A stretch of 64,000 nucleotides of DNA from Clostridium muellerianum (lineage in GTDB: Bacteria; Bacillota; Clostridia; Clostridiales; Clostridiaceae): the NCBI RefSeq assembly GCF_012926525.1, contig NZ_JABBNI010000019.1, positions 1 through 64,000 on the forward strand, read 5' to 3'. The notes beneath the pieces were generated by a model that saw nothing but the letters and a program-made list of their open reading frames with translations, did not search any database and was not told where the DNA came from. The position numbers and the translations under genes are program-made. Numbering within the stretch: position 1 is the first letter of the stretch; every line of letters starts with the position of its first letter. Shown piece by piece: positions 52,906-62,844 of the stretch.

Positions 52906-55228
52906 CTACTCATTTTTAACTAAGGCATTTTCTAAAACAACATCTATCTTATCTGCCATTATATAGTTTACCTTGCTTGTAACTGTCTTTGGTATTTTTG
53001 CCAAATCTTTTTCATTATCCTTTGGTATTATTATAGTAGTAATTCCAGCTCTAAAAGCTGCTAAACTTTTCTCCTTAAGTCCACCTATTGGAAAGAACTC
53101 TACCTGTCAAAGTTATTTCACCAGTCATAGCTACATTATGTTTAACCTTCATGCCGCTTAAAGCAGATATAATTGCAGTTATCATTGTAACCCCTGCTGA
53201 TGGACCATCTTTAGGTACGGCACCTTCTGGAACATGTATATGTAAATCTTTATCTTTATAAAAGTCACCTTTTATTCCATACTTATGTGCATTAGCTCTA
53301 ACATAGCTATATCCAGCCTTAGCAGATTCTTTCATAACATCTCCCAGCTTACCAGTTAGTTCTAACTTTCCTGTTCCAGGCATAACACTTACTTCTATAG
53401 GTAAAGTATCTCCACCATATCCTGTCCATGCCATTCCCATTACTACTCCAACTTTATCTTCTTCATCAGCTTTATCATAAGTAAATATTTCAGGTCCAAA
53501 ATAAGATTTTACTTTACTTGAATTAAGTACAATTCTTTCCTTATCTTTTTCTATAATTTCTGCTATAGCTTTTCTTATTGCAGAAGATATCTTTCTTTCT
53601 AAGCTTCTAACCCCTGATTCCCTTGTATAACTATCTATTATAAGTTGTATAGCTGAATCAGATATCTTTATTTTATCATCACCTATTTCATGTGCTTTTA
53701 ATTCTTTTGCTACTAAATGTTCCTTTGCTATATGAAATTTTTCCTCACTAGTATATCCTGAAACCTCTATTACTTCCATTCTATCCAATAATGGTCCAGG
53801 TATATTTTCTAAGCTGTTAGCTGTAGTTATAAATAATACATTTGATAAATCAAATTCTAATTCTAAGTAATGATCTCTAAATGTACTATTTTGTTCACTG
53901 TCTAATACCTCCAAAAGTGCATCTGCTGGATCACCTTTAAAATCATTACTCATTTTATCTATTTCATCTAATAAAAATAAAGGATTTTTAGACTTTGCCT
54001 GCTTCATTCCATATATTATTCTTCCTGGAATAGCTCCTACATAAGTTTTTCTATGTCCCCTTACTTCAGCTTCATCTCTCACTCCACCTAATGACATTCT
54101 AACAAAGTTTCTATTTAAAGCATGCGCTATAGATTTAGCTATAGATGTTTTTCCAACCCCTGGAGGTCCTACAAGACAAAGTATAGGTCCTTTTAAAGAA
54201 TTACTCATTTTTTTAACAGCTAAATATTCAATTATTCTGTCTTTTACATCCTTAAGACCATAGTGTTCTTTTTCTAACACTGCTCTAGCAGACTTTATAT
54301 CCAAATTATCTTCGGTTTGTTTATTCCAAGGTAGATCTAGTATCCAATCAAGGTATGATCTTATTACTCCACTCTCAGCTGAATAACTGCCATTGCTTTT
54401 TAATCTTTCTAATTCATATAAAGCTTTATCTTTAACATTCTTAGGAAGTTTTGCTTTACTTATTTTGTTTTTATATTTAGTTATCTCTTTTTTATCTTCG
54501 TCTTCTTCTCCAAGTTCCTCTTGTATAGCTTTTAATTGTTCCTTTAGATAGTATTCTTTTTGTACCTTATCAATTTTATTCTTTACCTTTATCCCTATTT
54601 TTCTCTCTATCTTTAATACATCAACTTCATTAACTAATATATCTAAAAGCTTTTGGAGTCTTTCCTCTACTTCATAAGAATTCAAAAGTTCCTGCTTTTT
54701 TTCTTGTTTAAGCATAAGATAAGAACTTATAACATCTGCAAGTCTTCCTGGATTATTTAATTCTTCTAATGAAACTATAGTATCTAGTGGTATAGTTCCT
54801 GATAGCTTTATGTACTCATCAAAATTTTTTCTAATTGAACGAACAAGCGCTTCACACTTGTTATCCTTAATACCATCCTCATCCGTTAACTTTTCTACCT
54901 TAACTTTTAAAAATGGTTCTTTTTCAACATAGCTTTCTAATTTTCCTCTACTTTCCCCTTCTACTAGTACCCTTATAGTATCACCTGGCAACTTAAGAAT
55001 TTGTTTTATATTACAAATAGTTCCCATTACAAATATATCTTCTTCTTCAGGTTCTTCAATTTTAGCTTCCTTCTGAGCAGCTAAGAATACTTTTTGTTCA
55101 TTAAGCATTGCTTCTTCAATAGCAACTATAGATTTTTCCCTACCTACATCAAAATGTAAAACCATGTATGGAAATACAGTAATGCCTCTTAATGGAATTA
55201 GAGGAAGAACTTCTAAAGTTTTATTCAT
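52906..55228 (-). pseudogene. lon: ATP-dependent protease Lon (LonA), interrupted by a one-base frameshift near its C-terminus
   Basis: Full-length LonA would be about 773 aa. The N-domain, the AAA+ module (Walker A GPPGVGKT, Walker B LFLLDEIDKM) and the protease domain with the catalytic Ser in PKDGPSAGV (near 53200) are intact in one frame up to GEITLTGRVL. At 53092-53094 (AAA on the plus strand) there is one extra base. The frame then reads SNRWT and stops at 53075, whereas removing it gives PIGGLKEKSLAAFRAG and a normal end at 52906. The lost part holds the catalytic lysine of GGLKEK. As read, the product would be proteolytically dead. A sequencing error is possible. Start ATG 55228 from GAGGGGAG. 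Confidence 0.88.
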
Positions 55229-55510
55229 TATTTCTCCCCTCACTTTTAAAAATTTGTCATACACTATAGACATTCAACTTCAAAATCTTAATTTCACTAT
55301 AAAATCAAAACTAAACTCTAACTTTGATTAACTCAACTAACAAAACTTAATTATGATATTGTATATCTATAAATATAATTTAATATATAATTAGACTAAT
55401 ATATTATACCCATAAAATAGCTTTTTTTCAATTATTCTATTTAACTTGTTTAATTTTTTTAGTTACCTGTGCTAATACTCTATATTTTTTATATTAAAAA
55501 CCATATAAAA
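55229..55510. other. lonA upstream region
   Basis: About 280 AT-rich bases that must contain the lonA promoter. I find no CIRCE-type inverted repeat, no CtsR heptad pair and no convincing promoter pair by eye. Confidence 0.4.
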
Positions 55511-55551
55511 AAGTATTTTAATGAAAAAAACAATTTAGCATTAAAATACTC
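55511..55551 (-). terminator. Terminator after lonB
   Basis: AGTATTTTAATG pairs with CATTAAAATACT across a 15-nt loop and, on the minus strand, a TTTTTTAT tract follows. Confidence 0.8.
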
Positions 55552-55559
55552 TTAGATTT

Positions 55560-57233
55560 TTACGCTTTTAACGATTCTGCTGCCAATACATCCGTATTAT
55601 TATTTATGCACTTAGACTTTTCTTTTCCTTTTGTTAATGAAATTTTTATTACTTCTTTTATGTTTTTAACTGGTATAACTTTCATTCCTTCTAGCTTTGA
55701 AAAATTCTCCTGCCAATTTTCACTTGGTATTATAACAACTTTAGCACCTGCTTTTTTAGCTGCCTGAACTTTTGCACTCACTCCACCAACGGCTTTAACA
55801 TCTCCATGTATAGACAATTCTCCTGTCATTGCCACCTCATTGTTTACAGCAACATTATTTATAGCGCTATACACTGCTACAGCAATACTTATACCTGCAG
55901 ATGGTCCATCTACTGGTGCACCACCTGAAAAGTTTATATGTATATCGTATTCATCACAGTTTAATCCAAAATTTCTTTCAATAACAGTAATTACATTTTC
56001 TACAGAACATCTAGCAGTACTAGTTCTTATCATTTTTCTATTTTGACTGCTTATTTCTTCTTCTTCCACAATACCTGTTATTTTTAATATTCCTTTTCTA
56101 ATGCTGCTTTTTTTAGCTGTGGCCTCTATTTCCATTACAGCTCCAATATTGGACCCATAAACAGCTAAACCATTAACATAGCCCACAGAAGGCTTATCAC
56201 TTATTGTTTTTTCAAATCTTGGCGAATACTGTCCATTTTCAATTACCCATTCCACATCTTCTATTGTAATATTATTTCTGTCCTCATTTAGTGCTATACC
56301 TGAAGCTAATTGAATTAAATTTACAGCATCTCTACCATTTTGACAATATTTCCCTATCATGTTGCATGCTTTATCCTCTATAGTAAACCCTATCTTTTTT
56401 ATAGAATTAAGAGCTATAGTTTCAATTTCTTCTGGAGTAAGCGCTCTAAAAAACACCTCAACACACCTAGATCTTAACGCTGGAGTGATTTCTTCCGGAT
56501 TCCTTGTGGTTGCCCCAACAAGTCTAAAGTCAGCTGGAAGGCCATTATCGAAAACATCTTTGATATAAGTTGGCATATTAGCATCTGATGAACTGTAATA
56601 TGAACTATCTAAGAAAACCTTTCTATCTTCTAATACTTTTAAAAGTTTATTCATTTCTATAGGATGTAGTTCTCCTATCTCATCAATAAACAATATACCT
56701 CCATGAGCTTTTGTAACTGCTCCTGGTTTAGGTTGTGGTATACCAGCAACCCCTAATGGTCCTGCACCCTGATAGATAGGATCATGCACAGAACCTATAA
56801 GTGGATCAGCTATTCCTCTGTCATCAAATCTTATAGTGGTAGCATCTATTTCTATGAACTTTGAAATTCCAGTGAAAGGCGAATAGCTTTTATTCTTAGC
56901 ATACTGTAGTACTAATCTAGCTGCAGCTGTTTTTCCAACTCCAGGTGGTCCATATATTATTACATGCTGCGGATTTGGACCGCAAAGTGCTGCTTGAAGT
57001 GCCTTTATTCCTTTTTCTTGACCTATAATTTCGCTAAAGCTTGACGGTCTACTTCTTTCTGTAAGAGGTTCTGTAAGCTTTATGCTTCGTAGTTTTTTTA
57101 AGTTTTCCATTTCCTTTTTATTTTCTCTATCCACAACTATCCTATTTGACTTTTGACCTTTTAGTGCATTGAAAAAATAAAGCCCCATAACTACAGTAAA
57201 TATCATTTCAATAATCATTAAAGTGTACATCAT
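55560..57233 (-). CDS. lonB: Sporulation-type ATP-dependent protease LonB
   Basis: A membrane-anchored Lon of 557 aa, against about 552 in B. subtilis LonB, where it acts in the forespore. One N-terminal membrane segment (about 5-22) replaces the long N-domain of LonA. AAA+ motifs: GPPGVGKT (about 94-101) and GGILFIDEIGEL. The protease dyad is complete: Ser in APVDGPSAGISIAVA and Lys in GGVSAKVQAAKKAG. It may partly cover for the interrupted lonA next door. Own terminator between it and lonA, so transcripts are separate. Confidence 0.95.
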   Translation of the reverse strand: MMYTLMIIEMIFTVVMGLYFFNALKGQKSNRIVVDRENKKEMENLKKLRSIKLTEPLTERSRPSSFSEIIGQEKGIKALQAALCGPNPQHVIIYGPPGVGKTAAARLVLQYAKNKSYSPFTGISKFIEIDATTIRFDDRGIADPLIGSVHDPIYQGAGPLGVAGIPQPKPGAVTKAHGGILFIDEIGELHPIEMNKLLKVLEDRKVFLDSSYYSSSDANMPTYIKDVFDNGLPADFRLVGATTRNPEEITPALRSRCVEVFFRALTPEEIETIALNSIKKIGFTIEDKACNMIGKYCQNGRDAVNLIQLASGIALNEDRNNITIEDVEWVIENGQYSPRFEKTISDKPSVGYVNGLAVYGSNIGAVMEIEATAKKSSIRKGILKITGIVEEEEISSQNRKMIRTSTARCSVENVITVIERNFGLNCDEYDIHINFSGGAPVDGPSAGISIAVAVYSAINNVAVNNEVAMTGELSIHGDVKAVGGVSAKVQAAKKAGAKVVIIPSENWQENFSKLEGMKVIPVKNIKEVIKISLTKGKEKSKCINNNTDVLAAESLKA

Positions 57234-57409
57234 TACTAAAAACCTCTCTCCGCTACTTTATTCCTTAATTATCTGTTAGAATATTATCATTCTATTCATG
57301 GTTACTTTTACTTTCATATTATGCACATTTTTCATTTTGTATATTCTATAAAAAGCTTATATAATAAATTTTTTACCAATTATTAATTAAAATTTATTTA
57401 AAACAAAAA

Positions 57410-57440
57410 AAGAGTACTGAATATAAAAAACAGTACTCTT
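57410..57440 (-). terminator. Terminator after clpX
   Basis: AAGAGTACTG pairs with CAGTACTCTT; on the minus strand TTTTTTTG follows. Confidence 0.8.
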
Positions 57441-57451
57441 CTATAGTGCTA

Positions 57452-58741
57452 TTATGCACTTTCTGATCCTTTTCTCGATCTAGATTTTTTTACTTTTATA
57501 GGAGTTCTTTTATCTCCTTCTGCATTAATAAGCTCTGGCTTTTTTGTTTCAATAGTATCTTTATTTATTACTACTTTAGCAATTTCTTCTCTTGAAGGAA
57601 TATCAAACATTATATCCTTCATTGTATCTTCAATTATAGCCCTTAAGCCTCTAGCACCTGTATTACGTTTAAATGCTTCATTTGCTATGGCTTCTAAAGC
57701 TTCTTCTTTAAACTCAAGCTCAACATTGTCAATTTCAAAAAGCCTCTTATACTGCTTAACAAGTGCATTTTTAGGCTCTTTTAATATGCTAATTAACGCA
57801 TTCTTATCCAATGCATCAAGAGTTACTACTATAGGAAGTCTTCCTACAAATTCAGGAATAAGACCAAACTTTAAAAGATCTCCTGGCATTATTTCTTGTA
57901 AAAGCTTTCCTATATCTTTTTCTTTTTTGGATTGTATTTCAGCTCCAAATCCCAAAGTACTTACTCTTGTTCTGCCCTCAATAATTTTATCAATTCCATC
58001 AAAGGCACCACCACAAATAAATAATATGTTAGTAGTATTTATTTGTATAAACTCTTGGTGTGGATGCTTTCTGCCACCTTGAGGTGGCACTGAAGCTACT
58101 GTACCTTCAAGTATTTTTAATAATGCTTGTTGTACTCCTTCTCCAGATACATCTCTTGTTATAGATGGATTTTCAGACTTTCTAGCAATCTTATCAATTT
58201 CATCTATATATACAATTCCTCTTTCTGCTCTTTCTATATCATAATCAGAATTCTGAATAAGCTTTAAAAGTATATTTTCAACATCTTCACCTACATAACC
58301 AGCTTCAGTTAAAGTTGTAGCATCTGCAATTGCAAATGGAACATTTAAAAACTTAGCTAAAGTTTGAGCTAAAAGAGTTTTTCCTGAACCTGTAGGTCCA
58401 AGCAATAAAATATTACTTTTTTGTAATTCTACATCTTCATTATTTGCATTTGAATTTATTCTCTTATAATGATTATAAACTGCTACTGCAAGAGATTTTT
58501 TTGCTTCACTTTGACCTATTACATATTGGTCAAGATAATTTTTTATTTCTATTGGTTTTGGAAGTGAGCTCATATCTACTTGAGTATCTTCTTCAAAATC
58601 ATCAGTTATTATCTCTGAACAAAGTTCTATACATTCATCACAAATATATACACCTGGTCCTGCTATTAATCTTCTAACTTGATCTTGAGTTTTTCCACAA
58701 AATGAACATTTTAATTGCTTTTTATCATCAATTTTGGCCAT
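57452..58741 (-). CDS. clpX: ClpX ATPase subunit of ClpXP
   Basis: AAA+ unfoldase of 429 aa that feeds substrates to ClpP. The N-terminal zinc-binding domain has CSFCGK and CDECIELC (about 12-42). Walker A is GPTGSGKT, Walker B is [12 protein letters not shown], and the pore loop lies in [10 protein letters not shown]. The ClpP-contact loop region [12 protein letters not shown]-like (here [10 protein letters not shown]) is present. The C-terminal 15 residues are lysine- and arginine-rich. It follows clpP by 20 nt, forming a clpP-clpX operon. Confidence 0.98.
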   Translation of the reverse strand: MAKIDDKKQLKCSFCGKTQDQVRRLIAGPGVYICDECIELCSEIITDDFEEDTQVDMSSLPKPIEIKNYLDQYVIGQSEAKKSLAVAVYNHYKRINSNANNEDVELQKSNILLLGPTGSGKTLLAQTLAKFLNVPFAIADATTLTEAGYVGEDVENILLKLIQNSDYDIERAERGIVYIDEIDKIARKSENPSITRDVSGEGVQQALLKILEGTVASVPPQGGRKHPHQEFIQINTTNILFICGGAFDGIDKIIEGRTRVSTLGFGAEIQSKKEKDIGKLLQEIMPGDLLKFGLIPEFVGRLPIVVTLDALDKNALISILKEPKNALVKQYKRLFEIDNVELEFKEEALEAIANEAFKRNTGARGLRAIIEDTMKDIMFDIPSREEIAKVVINKDTIETKKPELINAEGDKRTPIKVKKSRSRKGSESA

Positions 58742-58761
58742 CTCTACACCTCTCTATAAGG

Positions 58762-59346
58762 TTATTTCTTCTTTACCATAATTTCGTCTATAAGTCCATA
58801 TTCTTTAGCTTCTTCTGCTGACATAAAATTATCTCTTTCTGTATCTTGTTCTATCTTTTCTAATGGCTGACCTGTTCTTTCACTAAATATAGTATTTAAC
58901 TTTTTCTTTATTTTTAGTATTCTTTCAGCATGAATACTTATATCTGTTGCTTGACCTTGGAATCCACCTAGTGGCTGATGTATCATTATTTCTGCATTTG
59001 GAAGTGCAACTCTTTTTCCTTTTGCACCTGCATTTAATAAGAAAGCTCCCATTGAAGCAGCCATTCCTATACATATTGTGGATACGTCCGGTTTAATATA
59101 TTGCATTGTATCATAAATTGCCATTCCAGCTGTTATTGATCCTCCTGGGCTATTTATGTATAAATATATATCCTTGTCAGGATCTTCAGCCTCTAAAAAA
59201 AGTAACTGTGCAACTACAAGACTTGCAGTTACATCATTAACTTCTTCAGTTAACATTACCACTCTATCTTTCAAAAGTCTAGAATAAATATCGTAAGATC
59301 GTTCTCCTCTATTAGTTTGTTCTACAACAACTGGTACTAAACTCAT
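58762..59346 (-). CDS. clpP: ATP-dependent Clp protease proteolytic subunit
   Basis: Serine peptidase core of ClpXP, 194 aa. The catalytic Ser is in [11 protein letters not shown], His in MIHQPLGG and Asp in [11 protein letters not shown], all as expected. The start is the ATG at 59346, beginning [19 protein letters not shown], with AGGAGGAGAG before it; the ATG at 59385 would add 13 residues of the leader. It forms tetradecamers with a proteolytic chamber. Upstream is tig, separated by a terminator-like hairpin. Confidence 0.98.
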   Translation of the reverse strand: MSLVPVVVEQTNRGERSYDIYSRLLKDRVVMLTEEVNDVTASLVVAQLLFLEAEDPDKDIYLYINSPGGSITAGMAIYDTMQYIKPDVSTICIGMAASMGAFLLNAGAKGKRVALPNAEIMIHQPLGGFQGQATDISIHAERILKIKKKLNTIFSERTGQPLEKIEQDTERDNFMSAEEAKEYGLIDEIMVKKK

Positions 59347-59420
59347 AACTCTCTCCTCCTTTTTGAATCCTAATAATGATTTCACCCATTTAAAATTAAA
59401 AAAATTTATTAAATTTAAAA

Positions 59421-59450
59421 TTAATTGCCAGAAAAACTCCTGGCAATTAA
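59421..59450 (-). terminator. Hairpin between tig and clpP
   Basis: TTAATTGCCAG pairs perfectly with CTGGCAATTAA across an 8-nt loop. The T tract that follows on the minus strand is weak, so some readthrough from tig into clpP-clpX is plausible. Confidence 0.65.
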
Positions 59451-59463
59451 TCCTTTTAACATA

Positions 59464-60756
59464 TTATGCTATTGCTTTACTATTGTCTACTAACATCTTT
59501 ATTACTTTTTCATTGATTACATCAAGTTTTAAATAACTTTTCTGTGAATCTAGGATTAATTTTGATGTTTTTTCTATATCTTTAGTTCCATATTGTTTTG
59601 CCATTTCTGTTGCTTTAATTGCAAGTTCTTCTTCTGTTGGCTCAACTTTTTCTACTTTTGATATTTCTTCAATAGTTAAGTCAGTCTTTACTCTCTTCTC
59701 TGCAGTTTCTCTCATATATTCTCTAACTTTTTCTTCTGTATTGTTTGTATATTGATAATATGTTTGAAGATCTAATCCTTGATACTTTAATCTCATTTCT
59801 AAGTCTTTTAACATATTGTCAATTTCTTTATCTATCATAACTTTAGGAATATCTATTGTTGCATTTGCACATACTGCATCAATAACTGCTTCTTCATATT
59901 CTCTTTTAGTTCTTAATTCATTTGCTTCTTCCATTTTCTTCTTTAAGTCTTCTTTTAATTCACTTAATGTATCAAATTCTGATACTTCTTTTGCAAATTC
60001 ATCATCTAATGCTGGTAATTCTTTTATCTTTATATCTTTAACAGTAACTTTGAAAGTTGCTTCTTTACCATTTAACTCTTCTTTACCATATTGTTCTGGG
60101 AATGTAACAACAACATCTTTTTCATCCCCTTTATTTAAACCTACTAACTGATCTTCAAAGTTATCTATGAATGTACCTGAACCAATTTCTAATTCATAAT
60201 CTTTTCCTTCTCCACCTTCAAATGCTTTATTATCTACAAAGCCTTTAAAGTCTATAACTGCTAAGTTTCCTTTTTCGATTGATCCTTCTTCTTTTGTTTC
60301 AATTCTTGCATTTTTTTGTTGCATTGCTTTTAATTCATTTTCTAATTCTTCTTCTTTTACTTCATATACATTTTTCTTAACTTCGATGCCTTTATAATCT
60401 CCAAGTTTTACTTCAGGTACAACAGTAACTTTTGCTGTATATATGAAATCTTTTCCTTCTTCTATTTGAACTATGTCTATCTGTGGATAATCAACTGGCT
60501 TTATGTCATTTTCCTTTAAAGCTTGTGGATATGTATCATCACAGCAGAAGTTTATAGCATCTTCATAAAATACATTCTTTCCATAATACTTCTCTATTAT
60601 ATTCATTGGAGCTTTACCTTTTCTAAATCCTGGTATATTAAACTTTTTAGCATTTTTATTAAATGCCTTTTTAATAGCCCCATTAAATTTTTCTGCCTCT
60701 ACTGTTATTTCTAATTTTACAACATTATTTTCTATTTTTTCTACTTTAGCATTCAT
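59464..60756 (-). CDS. tig: Trigger factor
   Basis: Ribosome-bound chaperone and peptidyl-prolyl isomerase of 430 aa. The N-terminal ribosome-binding domain (about 1-110) contains the signature GFRKGKAP in [15 protein letters not shown]. The FKBP-type domain (about 150-240) starts [14 protein letters not shown], and the C-terminal helical chaperone domain fills the rest. The ATG at 60756 fits TAGGAGG (9 nt); the longer version at 60780 does not. First gene of the conserved tig-clpP-clpX-lonB-lonA-engB block. Confidence 0.97.
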   Translation of the reverse strand: MNAKVEKIENNVVKLEITVEAEKFNGAIKKAFNKNAKKFNIPGFRKGKAPMNIIEKYYGKNVFYEDAINFCCDDTYPQALKENDIKPVDYPQIDIVQIEEGKDFIYTAKVTVVPEVKLGDYKGIEVKKNVYEVKEEELENELKAMQQKNARIETKEEGSIEKGNLAVIDFKGFVDNKAFEGGEGKDYELEIGSGTFIDNFEDQLVGLNKGDEKDVVVTFPEQYGKEELNGKEATFKVTVKDIKIKELPALDDEFAKEVSEFDTLSELKEDLKKKMEEANELRTKREYEEAVIDAVCANATIDIPKVMIDKEIDNMLKDLEMRLKYQGLDLQTYYQYTNNTEEKVREYMRETAEKRVKTDLTIEEISKVEKVEPTEEELAIKATEMAKQYGTKDIEKTSKLILDSQKSYLKLDVINEKVIKMLVDNSKAIA

Positions 60757-60931
60757 TACACTATTCCTCCTAATCACCATACGTGCTTATGTTAACCACA
60801 ACATTATAACATACATTTTAAAGTATTAACATACATTCAATTAATGTTATGAGTTATTTAATATTTAAAATTTAAATTTCTGTATTATAATTATATACCT
60901 AAAAATATAAATTTTACAATTATTTTTTAAT

Positions 60932-61714
60932 TTATACTTGACTTATTAAAAATTCCTTTGAATTTTTAATTTCATCATAATTATCATAGTTATTACTATA
61001 CACTTCAATAATTCCTATTTCATTATAACCTATTTCCTTTAATTTACAAGATATTTTTTTAAAATTTACTTCACCTTTTCCAGGCAATAAACAAATATTA
61101 TTATCATCCCTATCATTTACATGAAAATTGGCTATAAGACTCCCCATTACATCTATATATTTTTCTGGAGGCACATGTGCCTTATAGGCCTGCTTTATGT
61201 CTAATGTAAAATGTATAGGATATTTTACATTGTCTTTTATCTTATTTAAAAAGCTTAAATTTGATGACATGCACCAGGATACATTTTCTTGAGCAAGCTT
61301 TATACCTTCTTCCATAGCTAAATATGTTAATTGATTATATATTTCTAATATAAACTTATAATTTAAATCATTTATATTCTTCCATCTCATTCCGTGAAAT
61401 GTATAACATTTAGCCCCTAACAGCTTTGCCGCCCTGCATATTTTCTTAAAACATAACAGCATATCATCTCTTCTTCTTTTATAATCATCAAAAAGATATG
61501 GTTCAAAAGCTGAGGATAGACAATGAACTGAATGAATTTTAAAATCATATTTTAATTTTTGTTCTAAAATTCTTTTTATAAAATCCTCTTCATATTCACT
61601 TGGACTGTTCAAAAATATTTCGCCGCTTTTAAATCCTAAGTTACTCATAAAACTAATACTGTCTTCAGTATTAAGATTAGGATAAAAACTAGCTGATGAT
61701 ATTCCTATTTCCAT
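60932..61714 (-). CDS. Sugar phosphate isomerase/epimerase family TIM barrel (AP endonuclease 2-like)
   Basis: A 260-aa xylose-isomerase-like TIM barrel. Family features: ISSASFYPN at the first strand, KIHSVHCLSSAFEPY, CYTFHGMRW, LAQENVSWCMSS (metal Glu), HFTLDIKQAYKAH (metal Asp), FHVNDRDDNNICLLPGKGEVNF and GIIEVYSNNYD (metal Glu). The substrate is not readable; members include sugar epimerases and inositol-pathway isomerases. The ATG at 61714 has TTGGAGG 6 nt upstream; the ORF could extend to 61726, but that codon sits at the binding site. Next to an unknown membrane-anchored protein, 14 nt downstream of it. Confidence 0.82.
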   Translation of the reverse strand: MEIGISSASFYPNLNTEDSISFMSNLGFKSGEIFLNSPSEYEEDFIKRILEQKLKYDFKIHSVHCLSSAFEPYLFDDYKRRRDDMLLCFKKICRAAKLLGAKCYTFHGMRWKNINDLNYKFILEIYNQLTYLAMEEGIKLAQENVSWCMSSNLSFLNKIKDNVKYPIHFTLDIKQAYKAHVPPEKYIDVMGSLIANFHVNDRDDNNICLLPGKGEVNFKKISCKLKEIGYNEIGIIEVYSNNYDNYDEIKNSKEFLISQV

Positions 61715-61728
61715 TATGTCCTCCAAAA

Positions 61729-62508
61729 TTATTCACTAACACTTCCATCAGGCGTTAAATATACAGTCTTGCCATCTGAAATTACTGTTAATCCTTTATC
61801 TGTTATTTTATCTAGCTTTACATCTTCTCCCTCAATACCTTGAACAAGAACATGATTTTTGTTTGCTATTGTTTCAATCCAAACATACTTTGTGGATTTT
61901 CCAAGCCATGGAAGCTGACTTATATAAGCAATGTTATTTTCATCTATAAATTTTGGGGAGGAACACCATACATAATTAGACTGAGATGAAATTTGAGCAT
62001 CTCTTGTTATTACTGTTCCATTACTTGCAGTATACTGCATATTACTTAAATCTTGTTTATTTCCATTTATATCTATAAGTATAATACCCTGAACTTTCTC
62101 ATCATAAACTATCATATTTTTACCTGACGGACTTATGCTATAAACTGTATTAGTTCCTGCTGGTGATAATTCCTTAAATATCTTATCGCCATTTTTAGTT
62201 TCATATACAGCATTTACACTTTTGCCATTACTTAAATTAATTGCATAGCCTTCTGATTTTTCTTGTTTCTGTTCTTTCTTAGCAGGTGCTTCTACTTGTT
62301 TTTTTGTTTTTTCATCTTGATTAGTCTGATTTGTAGCAGTGTTTTTAACTACATTGTTATCCTTGCTTAAATCCTTAAATATTCCTTGGATATATATTCC
62401 TATGAATACTACTACAATAGCAGATATAACAACAATGAAGGTGATTGTTTTCCTTCTTCTTCTCATCTTTTTTTCATAATCCTTACTAAATATACTTGGT
62501 TTTGCCAC
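61729..62508 (-). CDS. Membrane-anchored protein of unknown function
   Basis: A 259-aa protein. A basic N-terminus (about 10-20, EKKMRRRRK) precedes one membrane segment (about 21-41), then a Gln/Lys/Glu-rich disordered linker (about 50-85) and an extracellular beta-rich domain (about 85-259). In it, ELSPAGTNTVYSISPSGKNM and VIVYDEKVQGIILIDINGN-like stretches resemble WD40/propeller-type blades, so a small propeller-like fold is possible. I do not recognise the family. The GTG at 62508 is 8 nt from GGAGGAA and is preferred over TTG 62514. Likely cotranscribed with the TIM-barrel gene downstream. Confidence 0.65.
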   Translation of the reverse strand: MAKPSIFSKDYEKKMRRRRKTITFIVVISAIVVVFIGIYIQGIFKDLSKDNNVVKNTATNQTNQDEKTKKQVEAPAKKEQKQEKSEGYAINLSNGKSVNAVYETKNGDKIFKELSPAGTNTVYSISPSGKNMIVYDEKVQGIILIDINGNKQDLSNMQYTASNGTVITRDAQISSQSNYVWCSSPKFIDENNIAYISQLPWLGKSTKYVWIETIANKNHVLVQGIEGEDVKLDKITDKGLTVISDGKTVYLTPDGSVSE

Positions 62509-62728
62509 CTTCAATTCCTCCTACATAAAATATTTAAAATGTATTTACATTTTCTTATTATACCATAACACTTCATTATTTATTATAACTCAAAAGTTTA
62601 AATAATAATAATAATTTTTTGTTATTAATAATACAACCTCAATATGTCTCAAAATTCAAAATTGAAATTGCCTACCAAATTGCTTATTTTGAAATACAAT
62701 TTTAAGAATCATATCTTATTTATATGTA
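62509..62728. other. AT-rich intergenic region before carB end
   Basis: It holds the upstream region of the membrane-anchored protein gene. I see no repeat, riboswitch or ORF; no promoter pair stands out. Confidence 0.4.
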
Positions 62729-62774
62729 CCAAAAGCCGTGAAAACAGGGCACTACGCCCTACTTTCACGGCTTC
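62729..62774 (-). terminator. Terminator after carB
   Basis: AAGCCGTGAAA pairs with TTTCACGGCTT, and the loop contains a second hairpin AGGGC-ACTAC-GCCCT. On the minus strand a short T run follows. Confidence 0.75.
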
Positions 62775-62844
62775 TAAATAAGAGCTAAACTTAACATTAT
62801 TCTAAATTCTATAAATTCAGATTCTTGCCCGATACCCCTCCCTG

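Noticed and set aside
53075-53161. Plus-strand reading frame near the end of lonA
   Set aside because: It lies opposite conserved Lon codons on both sides of the frameshift and has no ribosome binding site.
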